Shown here one piece after another: positions 13,760 through 22,400 of a stretch of DNA of 24,957 nt. The notes beneath the pieces are model-generated. The model did no database searches. It was given only the letters and a program-made list of their open reading frames with translations, and was not told the DNA's origin. Both the position numbers and the translations under genes were made by a program. The stretch's first letter is position 1. Every line of letters begins with the position of its first letter. The DNA is from Halonatronomonas sp051745425 (GTDB lineage: Bacteria > Bacillota > Halanaerobiia > Halanaerobiales > Halarsenatibacteraceae), in contig JBNJEB010000011.1 in assembly GCA_051745425.1 (NCBI GenBank), positions 1 to 24,957 of the forward strand. The letters are read 5' to 3'.

Positions 13760-14848
13760 ATGAATATAGAAAATAATCAGGTTGAGTTTAATATAAATAA
13801 TCCTAGACATGAATATAAAAAAATCTTGATGGATTTTACCAAGGAAGAATTAACAGAAATCAGAAGAAAATGGGATTTTACTGGTCTCAGTCAATTAAAT
13901 AAAGAGGATCTGGCTGAGAGCCTGGTCGAATTAATACCTGAAAAAATTGAAGATTGGGTGTTCCGTTTAACTGAAGAGATATATTCTCCTTTAAAAACCC
14001 TTTCCCATTACAATGAAGGTTTTTATTTAATAGACCAATCAGGAACAGGAATGTCCCTGACAGGAGCATTACAGGATTATGGTCTTGTTTGTGCTTACTG
14101 GGAAGAAAATGATGTGCAGGTTTATATGCCAGAAATTATATCAAAAAAATTAAGAGAAATAATCCAAAATAATTCTGATTTGGAAAACAAAATTTCTTAT
14201 AATAGCAATTTGATCAGAATGACAATAGGTATCTTAGTCTATTATGGAATTGTAGAAATTGATGATGTTATTACAAAAATCAATCAACTTGATGAATATA
14301 ATCTTCAGAAAAGCTGGTATTTACAGGTACTTAATGAATATTCAAAGTCTCTAGGGATGATTGAAGCTAACGGAGAGGAAATTTATTTAAGCATGATCGA
14401 ATCACCTGGTCTAATCAAAGAGGAAAGATCAAAAAGGCCGGACATATCAACCTATCAGATTGATTTTGAAGAAATATGGTATGCCAATGATTACCTCTAT
14501 CCTGAACCTAATCAAAAGGTTAAGAGCTTTATGGAATTTCTTCAGAACAAAGTTGATTTGAAAGGGCGAGATTTTCAAACCGTCCTTATTATAATATATT
14601 TTGAGCTTAATAATTTAACAGATATTGATATTGTAATGAGTAATATTGCCGATTTTATTGGTATAAGTCATAAAAGTGATCTTTACCAGCAATATAAAAA
14701 GTTATTTAGAGCGATGGCCTGGAATTTGCATTACTGGACTTTGAAGGCCAGGACCCCTTCAGAATTGCAAAGTGAAGCACCAGGGCAAAAAATTAATAAG
14801 GATAAAGTTGTTAGTCTGGCAGCATATAAATTCAAAAATGAAATATGA
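13760..14848 (+). CDS. Uncharacterised protein with SAP/Rho-N-like N-terminal segment
   Basis: The 362-aa protein starts at ATG 13760, 8 nt after TGGAGG (13746-13751). I do not recognise the family with confidence. Residues about 20-60 (MDFTKEELTEIRRKWDF...LNKEDLAESL) resemble a short helix-extension-helix of SAP or Rho N-terminal type, which often binds nucleic acid. The rest is mostly helical, with no signal peptide or membrane segment. A central segment, IRMTIGILVYYGIVEIDDVI, and the C-terminal WTLKARTPSEL recall stretches of proteins that carry SEC-C motifs, but no Cys-rich SEC-C tail is present. It is cytoplasmic and probably transcribed alone, between the APC-Usp gene and a terminator-like hairpin. 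Confidence 0.7.
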   Translation: MNIENNQVEFNINNPRHEYKKILMDFTKEELTEIRRKWDFTGLSQLNKEDLAESLVELIPEKIEDWVFRLTEEIYSPLKTLSHYNEGFYLIDQSGTGMSLTGALQDYGLVCAYWEENDVQVYMPEIISKKLREIIQNNSDLENKISYNSNLIRMTIGILVYYGIVEIDDVITKINQLDEYNLQKSWYLQVLNEYSKSLGMIEANGEEIYLSMIESPGLIKEERSKRPDISTYQIDFEEIWYANDYLYPEPNQKVKSFMEFLQNKVDLKGRDFQTVLIIIYFELNNLTDIDIVMSNIADFIGISHKSDLYQQYKKLFRAMAWNLHYWTLKARTPSELQSEAPGQKINKDKVVSLAAYKFKNEI

Positions 14849-14864
14849 TTCTAAAGTACTATTT

Positions 14865-14908
14865 AAAGGCTCTGTTCTTCTAGTTTTAGGCAGGGCCTTT
14901 CATTATAT
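14865..14908 (+). terminator. Probable terminator after the SAP-like gene
   Basis: AAAGGCTCTG (14865-14874) pairs with CAGGGCCTTT (14891-14900), 10 bp with one G-U, over a 16-nt loop. The T tract (TTTCATTATATTT) is interrupted, so efficiency may be moderate. Confidence 0.55.
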
Positions 14909-14957
14909 TTAAGGATATTTGAGGTAATAACTAAATAGGGCTGGATTTTTAGAGGAA

Positions 14958-14986
14958 TTTACCTTATAATCAAGAATAGTTATAAT
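14958..14986 (+). promoter_or_regulatory. Candidate promoter of the murA-mbl-S55-tamB-bamA operon
   Basis: TTTACC (14958-14963) and a perfect TATAAT (14981-14986) are separated by 17 nt. A second TATAAT at 14965-14970 has a poorer -35. The leader to GTG 15061 would be about 68 nt. Confidence 0.5.
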
Positions 14987-15060
14987 GTATAAGTAGGTCT
15001 AAAAATAAATGGTTTGGTTTATATTAAAAATGTTTTCTCACCAGAAAGGAGTATTATAAG

Positions 15061-16329
15061 GTGAATAAATTTTACATACAGGGCAAGAATAAATTAAAGG
15101 GTGAAATTAAGGTTAGTGGCGCTAAAAATGCTGCTCTTCCTATAATATCAGCTACACTTCTTGCTGAGACAGAAAGTAGGCTTTTAGATATCCCGGACTT
15201 AAGGGATGTTAGGAATCTTGCTGCCATTTTAGAGAAGATGGGGGCTAAGGTTGATTTTAAGGATAACACTATGGAGATCGATCCCTCTACAGTGAACAGG
15301 CATGCAACTGATCCTGAATTGGCCAGGAAACTAAGAGCCTCTTATTATTTATTAGGGGTAATGCTGGCTAAAGAAGGAAAAGCAAGAACCAGTCTTCCAG
15401 GAGGTTGCAATATTGGGAATCGCCCAATTGATCTCCACCTTAAAGGTTTTAAAGCTTTAGGGGCAGAGGTTAATATTGAACATGGACATGTAGAGGTTGA
15501 AGCAGAAAATCTCAGAGGAAGTCAGATTTATCTTGATTATCCCAGTGTAGGTGCAACAGTTAATATTATGCTGGCAGCTACTATGGCTGAGGGCAAGACT
15601 ATTATAGAGAATGCGGCCAGAGAACCTGAAATTATTGATCTGGCTAACTTTTTAACTGTTATGGGTGCTAATATTAAAGGTGCCGGTACTGACATTATAA
15701 GAATAGAAGGTGTTGATAAACTTAAAGGACAGGAGCATAGAATAATTCCTGATAGAATTGAGGCCGGAACATTTATTATTGCCGGTGCAATCTCCGGTGA
15801 GGATGTATATGTTAAAAATGTACTTGTAGAACATATTAAACCTTTACTGGCTAAATTAACAGAAATGGGGGTTGAACTGGAAGAAGATATTTCTGGTGTT
15901 CGCATTTCAGCTCCTGATAGTTTAAATTCTGTTGATATTAAAACTTTACCATATCCAGGTTTCCCGACTGATTTACAGGCCCAGATGATGGTAATACTGA
16001 CTCAGGCCAGTGAACCAGGAATTGTAACTGAGACCGTCTGGGAAGATAGATTTGCCCATATCGATGAACTTGCTAGAATGGGAGCCAAAATTAAGCTAGA
16101 TGGTCATACTGCTTTAGTACATCCTTCCAAATTACAGGGGGCTGAAGTTGAGGCGACTGATTTAAGGGCTGGGGCAGCTTTGATTATTGCCGGCCTGGCG
16201 GCTGAAGGTTTGACTATTGTTAATGAGATTAGCCATGTTGAAAGAGGCTATGAAAATATTGTAGATAAATTACAGGGTATCGGTGCAGAGATTCAGAGAG
16301 AACCAGTTAGCAATGTTACTACTGCTTAA
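15061..16329 (+). CDS. murA: UDP-N-acetylglucosamine 1-carboxyvinyltransferase (MurA)
   Basis: GTG 15061 is the start, with AAAGGAG (15045-15051) 9 nt upstream. At 422 aa it has the usual length for the EPSP-synthase-like family. It transfers enolpyruvate from PEP to UDP-GlcNAc, the first committed step of peptidoglycan synthesis, in the cytoplasm. Catalytic features are present: SGAKNAALP with Lys22-Asn23 near the N-terminus, and the PEP-binding loop LPGGCNIGNRPIDLH with Cys116 (fosfomycin target Cys retained). Further conserved runs are LRASYYLLGVML, YPSVGATVNIMLAA, PGFPTDLQAQ and DLRAGAALIIAG. It is the first gene of a run of five same-strand genes; mbl follows after 30 nt. Gene position suggests the MurA1 (MurAA) type. 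Confidence 0.96.
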   Translation: MNKFYIQGKNKLKGEIKVSGAKNAALPIISATLLAETESRLLDIPDLRDVRNLAAILEKMGAKVDFKDNTMEIDPSTVNRHATDPELARKLRASYYLLGVMLAKEGKARTSLPGGCNIGNRPIDLHLKGFKALGAEVNIEHGHVEVEAENLRGSQIYLDYPSVGATVNIMLAATMAEGKTIIENAAREPEIIDLANFLTVMGANIKGAGTDIIRIEGVDKLKGQEHRIIPDRIEAGTFIIAGAISGEDVYVKNVLVEHIKPLLAKLTEMGVELEEDISGVRISAPDSLNSVDIKTLPYPGFPTDLQAQMMVILTQASEPGIVTETVWEDRFAHIDELARMGAKIKLDGHTALVHPSKLQGAEVEATDLRAGAALIIAGLAAEGLTIVNEISHVERGYENIVDKLQGIGAEIQREPVSNVTTA

Positions 16330-16359
16330 GCTATAAAAATAGGAGGACTATATAATATT

Positions 16360-17379
16360 ATGTTTAATTTTTCGCAAAAAATAGGAATTGATTTAGGGAC
16401 TGCAAATGTGTTGGTATATCAAAAAGGTAAAGGCATTGTCTTACAGGAACCATCTGTTGTAGCTGTTAATAAGGACACTAATAAACCTCTTGCAGTTGGG
16501 ACTGAAGCCAGAAGAATGTTAGGCAGAACGCCAGGAAATATAGTTGCTATTAGACCACTTAAAGATGGCGTTATAGCTGACTTTGAAGTTACTGAGATGA
16601 TGCTTAAACATTTTATAGAAAAAACAGTAAGTAAAAGACCGATCTTTAAACCAGAAGTTATGGTCTGTATTCCAGTTGGAATTACAGAGGTTGAACGGAG
16701 GGCAGTTGAAGAAGCCTGTAATCAGGTAGGAGCCAGAAAAACTTATTTGATTGAAGAGGCTTTAGCTGCAGCTATTGGTGCTGGTATGCCTGTTGCTGAG
16801 CCGACTGGTAGCATGATTATAGATATCGGTGGAGGAACTTCAGAAATAGCTGTTATCTCACTTGGAGGAATCGTTGTTAGCGAATCTTTAAGAATGGGTG
16901 GAGATCAGCTTGATGGAGATATCTGTCGTTTTGTTAGAGAGAAATATAATATGGTTATCGGTGAAAAAACTGCCGAAGAAATAAAATTTGAGATTGGTGC
17001 TGCTATGGTCTTAGAAGAAAAGACTATGGAGGTAAGAGGCCGGGATTTAATGTCAGGACTCCCTAGAAATATTGAGATTTCTGCATCTGAGATAGAGGGA
17101 GCAGTAGGTGAGAGTGTTGCCACAATTATTGAGGCTGTTAGAAGTGTCTTAGAACAGACCCCGCCAGAACTGGCATCTGATATTATGGATACTGGAGTAA
17201 TTATGACCGGTGGAGGGTCTTTACTTGATAATTTTGATAAATTGATAAGTAAAGAGACTGAAATTCCAGTCTTTTTAGCTGATGATCCATTAACTTGTGT
17301 AGCTAAAGGGACAGGCCAGGCAATAGAAGAGATAGACGAATTAAAAGATGTATTATTTAATAAAAAGAAAGCTTATTAA
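16360..17379 (+). CDS. mbl: Rod-shape determining actin homologue MreB/Mbl
   Basis: The 339-aa protein is of normal MreB length. Actin-fold nucleotide motifs are present: phosphate-1 KIGIDLGTANV at the N-terminus, phosphate-2 SMIIDIGGGTSEIAVI, and adenosine motif MTGGGSLLDNFD near the C-terminus. The LIEEALAAAIGAGMPVAEP segment is typical of the family. It forms membrane-associated filaments that direct sidewall peptidoglycan synthesis. It may be MreB or Mbl. Adjacency to murA matches the Bacillus/Clostridium murA...mbl order, so mbl is the better guess. The ribosome binding site AGGAGG (16341-16346) is 13 nt from ATG 16360, longer than usual, with no better start in frame. The S55 gene follows after 37 nt. 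Confidence 0.93.
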   Translation: MFNFSQKIGIDLGTANVLVYQKGKGIVLQEPSVVAVNKDTNKPLAVGTEARRMLGRTPGNIVAIRPLKDGVIADFEVTEMMLKHFIEKTVSKRPIFKPEVMVCIPVGITEVERRAVEEACNQVGARKTYLIEEALAAAIGAGMPVAEPTGSMIIDIGGGTSEIAVISLGGIVVSESLRMGGDQLDGDICRFVREKYNMVIGEKTAEEIKFEIGAAMVLEEKTMEVRGRDLMSGLPRNIEISASEIEGAVGESVATIIEAVRSVLEQTPPELASDIMDTGVIMTGGGSLLDNFDKLISKETEIPVFLADDPLTCVAKGTGQAIEEIDELKDVLFNKKKAY

Positions 17380-17416
17380 TAAATCAGCACTTTAAGCTGG
17401 GAAAGGTTTGATATTA

Positions 17417-19339
17417 TTGTTCAAGAATAAAATATTACTTCCCCTGACTGTTCTTCTAATCTTTTTCTTTATCTCCTTGCCGGTAGCTTCTGATAATATG
17501 TCAACTATGACATATGAAGAGCTAGAAATTGGAGATACTGGATATGGACGGACAGTCTTTAGTGGGATAGAGGTAGAAGAATTTGATTTTGAGATTATTG
17601 ATCTGATGAGGAATTATGAACCTGGCCGGAACTTTATCCTGGTTAAGCTTGAAGGTGAAAAGATTGATGAGTCTAATGGTGTTGCTTCCGGAATGAGTGG
17701 GAGCCCTCTTTTTATTGATGATAAAATTATTGGGGCAATTGCCTATGGCTGGTTTCAGGGAGAAAATAGATATGTGCTCGCGACTCCTATAGAAGAAATG
17801 CTTGAGATTCTGGAGTCAGGAGAAGAGTATGAATTTGGTGATATGGAAGATCTTCCTGAACTTAAAACTCCAATTATGATTAGTGGTATTTCAGGTAGAA
17901 GTTTAGATCGTCTTAAAACAGATTTAAATAGTTATATGTCTGCTGATTTCAAGGTGATCCCTGGAGGAGATGACACTGATAAGGATCCTGATAGCAAGTA
18001 TCCTCCTCAACTTCAACCAGGTAGTTCTGTTGCAGTTCAGATGGCCAGAGGTGATATTAATCTGGCTTCAATTGGAACTTTAACCTATTTAAATGATTCA
18101 GATATACTTGCATTTGGTCATCCCTTCACCAATAGAGGTGAGGTTAATTTTTTCTTATCACAGGCAAGAATCAGTCAGATTATACCAGGAAAAGAACCAT
18201 TCAAATTAGGCTCTCCAATTGGAAGACCCCTGGGCATGGTTCGCCAGGATAGAGGTGCTGGTATTGGCGGCAAGCTCGATGTCTTTCCTGAAGTTGTACC
18301 TTTTGGTGTTGATATAAATGATCATATAAGGGACAAAGAAACAGATATTGATGTTCAGCTTATTAATGACGAAGCTCTTTTAACTTCTCTGGTACCAACG
18401 ATAGCATTACAGTCTATTGATACAGGCCTGGATAGAATCGGCTCAGGTCTGGCCAGAACAAAAATTGAAATAATAGGTAACAATCTTCCTGGGTTTTCGA
18501 TTGAACGTAAAAATATATTTTATAGCAGAGATGATATTGCCAGCAGGAGTTTAGTTGAATTGCAGGAATTAATAAAGATAATTAACCAGAATTCCTTTAA
18601 GGATGTTAATCTAATAGATATTAACTTTACAGTTGATGTTGACGATACTGTAGAGGTTGCCCTGATTGAAGAATTAGAAATACAGAATGAGGAAAAGATT
18701 TATCCAGGTGATGATCTGGATATAAAAGTTGCTTTAAGGCCTTATCGGCAGGAATCTTTTGAATTTGAGTTTACCCTTTCATTACCAGAGGATATAGAGC
18801 CTGGTCCGACCAGTATGTCAGTAATTAGTGGCGACGGTTTTGGCTACTATAATTATAATAATAATAATGAAAATGATTTTGATCGTTATGAAGAAAATTT
18901 AAATACAACAGCAGCTGGTTTTACCAGTTTTGAAGAACAGCTTGAAGCATTTCTTGATAGACCTAGAAATAATGATTTAGTTCTTGAAGTTTATCCTGGA
19001 TTTCCTTCTGCACCTGCATCTGAAGAGGAAGCAGAAACTGAAACAGAAATTGATGAACCTGAAGTAGAAGATGAAGGCGATGATAATGGGAGACCTGCAC
19101 CGGATAATGGCGAATCTCCTGAAGAGATTCCAGTTGAACAAATTGAAGAAGATCCTCTAAGAGAAGTAGTTGAGACTGATTATGTTTTAGAGGGTAATTT
19201 ATATTTAGATTTTATGATTGAAGATCCGAATCAGGATAGTAATGAGGAATATAAAGAATATGAAGAGCTTGAATCAAATAGAAGGACAAAAAGAGCAGAA
19301 TCTGCTGATATTGAATCATTTAATCCAGGGCGGAATTAG
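17417..19339 (+). CDS. Exported SpoIVB-type (S55) serine peptidase with permuted motif order
   Basis: TTG 17417 is preferred, 10 nt after GAAAGG (17401-17406). An upstream TTG at 17408 would have 1 nt spacing. The product is about 641 aa. An N-terminal hydrophobic signal peptide (ILLPLTVLLIFFFISLPVAS) is followed by an S55 half: EIGDTGYGRTVFSG, VEEFDFEII, then the nucleophile motif SGMSGSPLF with Ser94 and GAIAYG. A second half contains IGTLTYL...LAFGHPFTN with His235, GSPIGRPLGMVRQDRG and GIGGKLDV. These are the two parts of the SpoIVB peptidase fold. In SpoIVB the GH motif precedes the GMSGSP motif; here the order is reversed. The acid residue is unclear (Asp84 or Glu79). The C-terminal 200 residues include a beta-rich region and a very acidic low-complexity stretch. 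It lies between mbl and tamB, so a role in envelope assembly is inferred. No sporulation genes are in view. Confidence 0.8.
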   Translation: MFKNKILLPLTVLLIFFFISLPVASDNMSTMTYEELEIGDTGYGRTVFSGIEVEEFDFEIIDLMRNYEPGRNFILVKLEGEKIDESNGVASGMSGSPLFIDDKIIGAIAYGWFQGENRYVLATPIEEMLEILESGEEYEFGDMEDLPELKTPIMISGISGRSLDRLKTDLNSYMSADFKVIPGGDDTDKDPDSKYPPQLQPGSSVAVQMARGDINLASIGTLTYLNDSDILAFGHPFTNRGEVNFFLSQARISQIIPGKEPFKLGSPIGRPLGMVRQDRGAGIGGKLDVFPEVVPFGVDINDHIRDKETDIDVQLINDEALLTSLVPTIALQSIDTGLDRIGSGLARTKIEIIGNNLPGFSIERKNIFYSRDDIASRSLVELQELIKIINQNSFKDVNLIDINFTVDVDDTVEVALIEELEIQNEEKIYPGDDLDIKVALRPYRQESFEFEFTLSLPEDIEPGPTSMSVISGDGFGYYNYNNNNENDFDRYEENLNTTAAGFTSFEEQLEAFLDRPRNNDLVLEVYPGFPSAPASEEEAETETEIDEPEVEDEGDDNGRPAPDNGESPEEIPVEQIEEDPLREVVETDYVLEGNLYLDFMIEDPNQDSNEEYKEYEELESNRRTKRAESADIESFNPGRN

Positions 19340-19343
19340 AAAA

Positions 19344-19397
19344 GGCTGCAGTTTTATTTATAGCCTGGAGCAGCCCCTCGTCGCTCGGTCCAGGTTA
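19344..19397 (+). promoter_or_regulatory. Potential H-type RNA pseudoknot in the tamB leader
   Basis: Stem 1 is GGCTGC (19344-19349) with GCAGCC (19370-19375). Stem 2 is TAGCCTGGA (19361-19369) with TCCAGGTTA (19389-19397), nine pairs including one G-U. The arms interleave and the 3' end of the second 5' arm abuts the first 3' arm with no gap, as in a coaxially stacked H-type pseudoknot. Loops are 11 and 13 nt. The alternative is two mutually exclusive hairpins. It ends 10 nt before the tamB ribosome binding site (19408-19415) and has no U tract, so it is not an ordinary terminator. It is locally far more G+C-rich than its surroundings. Confidence 0.45.
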
Positions 19398-19422
19398 ATT
19401 TTATGTTAAGGGGGGCTAGAAT

Positions 19423-22400
19423 ATGAGCTGGAAAAAAATATTTATAATTTTAGCATTGCTCTTAATCTTAGTAGCCATCCCTTATCATTTTTATGAACCA
19501 GGAGACTTTTCTCGATGGCAGGTAGTAACGCTTTTTAGAATTGAATCAGCTTTAAATGTTGATATAGATTATGAGGAAGCTTCATTTTTTCCTATTAATA
19601 GGATTGCTTTTAGTGATTTGACTGTTGTAGATAGAGACGATCGCTTTAAATTTGAAATAGAAGAGCTGGAATTATATTATGATTTAGGTCTCTTTATTGC
19701 TAATTTTTTTGATGAAGATCTTAGATTTGATCTAGGAGATTCTCTGGCAAGAAGCATTAGTAAAACAAGGTTAGTTGATCCTGTTATTAATTTAGAGATG
19801 CCAGAAAATGACTTTTTGAAATTTGATAAGGTAGATCTGGATGAGTCATCGGCAGTTGATTATGATCTCATCTGGGAAGATTTGCCTGTTCTACCTGTAG
19901 GTGCAGGTGTTGTTGTTGAAGGTGGTTCTATAAATTACAATGAAGGTAGCCCATCAGTAAATATTAGCCCGGATATATTTGAAATGATTATTGAGGATAA
20001 AAATCAGATTAAAACTAATTTTTCTGGAGACATCAATTTTAATAATATTGAAATAGGGAAAATGATTTATGATAATGAAGAATGGGAAGAATTGCTGCTT
20101 CCAGAATTATCTCTTACAGGCAGTCTGTCGGCAGCCTTAGATGGTGAATCCTGGGAAGTTGAAAGTAATATTGAAATTCCTTCAGCAGGCCAGTTTAATA
20201 GATGGGCTGGCAGGATAACCAGAAGATTTGGATTGACCGGGCTTGAATTGAATGGCCGTCAGATGATTGACCTTTCAATTGCAGGAGAATACAATAGGGT
20301 CAGTGATTTACTAATTCAGGGCAGGACTAACCTTGACAGTCTTTATTTTCAATATGAAGAAATGGCAGATCCTATTGAATTAAAAGGTTTAAGCCAGAAT
20401 TTCAGTTATAGTTTAGAAGACAACCAATTGTTAATTCCTGAACTAGAATTTAGTATTTTTGAGAATGAAGAAATAAGCCTTAATGGCTTAATTGATATAG
20501 TTGAAAGTGGACCTGAATTTTATTTTGATCTCAAGACTGAAACTGAAGATTTATATAAATATTTAAATCTGGCAGCCGATAATGATGAACAGGCAAGAAA
20601 GTTCAAAGAAGAAGTTGAAACCATGTTTACAGGTTCGTTGCCTGTGGATCTTGATTTATCAGGTGGGTATCAGAAAGATGATTTCTGGTTTGAAGGAGAT
20701 CTTAATATTTTCGATCTTCAGCCAGTTAACTCTGAGATCAGCTATGATGGCTCAACAGAATTTGCCTGGCAGAATAAAGAATTTCATCTGACAGATTTAA
20801 ATCTCGATAATAAAATAACCGGCAATGGGTATTTTGTTCCTGAAACTGAAAAGTTTAGTTTCAATCTTGAAGCTAATCAACTGAGGATGAATACATTAAA
20901 TAGTTTTTATGATCTGGAATCTGATTTAATAACAGATGATAAAATATCTGCTGAATTATTTGGGGCAGGGATAGGTTTTGCTTTAAAAGATCTGGTATTA
21001 TCAGGTCAGTTATTATCAGAAGAAATTAATATCAATGATTTTACAGTAGATTCTCCCTGGGTTAATTTCTGGTTAAAGGATGGATTTCTTGAAGTGGGTC
21101 CAGCCAGAGGAGATAGTACAGCAGGGAGTTTTAATCTTGCCGGTGGAGTTGATTTGCTAGAAGAAGAGCTTGAACTGGAATTAATTTTAGATAATGTTGT
21201 TTTAGAAGAAATTTCCGGTTTCGCCGGTTTAGAGCAGGAAATTCAGGGGGATGCCAATATTACCGGTAATATTGGTGGTAGTTTTTCTGAGCCAATCCTG
21301 GATCTTGAACTCTGGTTACCTGAAGCTGAACTCTTTACTGTTGAAATTTCTGATGGACATGGTCATTTAAATTATAATCAAGCAGAGGAATTGTTATTTG
21401 TAGAAAACCTTGATTTTACCAGTCGATCTGCAGAGATAATAGCTGATGGGCAACTTGACTTTTCACCAATTTTGGATGGAGAAGAGAGTCTGCCTTTAAT
21501 TGATGCCAGGCTTGATATAGAAGAACTGACTTATGATTATATCAATGAAATTTTTGATATATCTTTACCTTTAGCTGGTGATGTCTCCGGGTATGTAGAT
21601 CTTGTTGGCAGCCTGGATGCTCCAACAGTGAATGCATCTGCTAGCTCTAGAAGTACTTCCCTGCCCTTAGGTGAGCAAGTCTTTGAATTTGAGAATAGCA
21701 GTTCTGATTTTTATTGGGCAGAGGGAGAACCCTTTCAGATAATGGATTTGAGAATGGAGAAAGAAGAAGCAGTTTTTGTGATAGAATATGGAGAATTTAG
21801 TGATATTTTTTATATAGATTATGCTTTTAATGACTATCGTTTATCAAAGTTAGATAATAAGAATTTTGATAATATAAATGGCAGCCTGTCAGCTTCTGGT
21901 GAAGCAGGAGGAAGTTATGATAATCCCTGGGGTTACGCCGATCTTGAACTTATTGATTTAATCTATGAGGAATATGATTTAGGCAAACTATCAGGAAAGG
22001 CAGAACTTGAAGAAGGGGATTTATTAACTGATGGGATTAACTGGGAGCCTGGTTCAGGAGACTTTATAATTAATGGAAAAGTTGATAATATATTAGATGA
22101 GCCTGAACTGGACCTCCAGGCCGATTTTACTGAGGTAGATCTCCCCTATTATATTGAATCTTTTGATCTGGATATTCCAGCTTTAGAATATTATTTTAGT
22201 GGAGGCTTTGAAATAACCGGTGGAATTGATGACTGGTTGCTTGCAGTTGATGTTGATGCTGATAGTGATGTTTCTGATTTAGGAAGATTAAATCTTCGGG
22301 GCTGGATTGGCGAAGAGTATGATCTTTCTTTAGTTGGGATAGATCTTGGTTTCGACTGGCTCTGTGATTATTTAGGGCCAGATGTTGATATAGATGGTAA

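Noticed and set aside
15072..15905. Minus-strand open frames inside murA (and similar ones inside mbl, the APC-Usp gene and the subtilases)
   Set aside because: They are antisense to strongly conserved genes, lack binding sites and give no recognisable protein; they arise from codon bias.
19364..19394. The hairpin before tamB as an intrinsic terminator
   Set aside because: There is no U run after the stem (TTAATTTTATG) and the genes on both sides appear to be one operon; regulatory structure is more likely.
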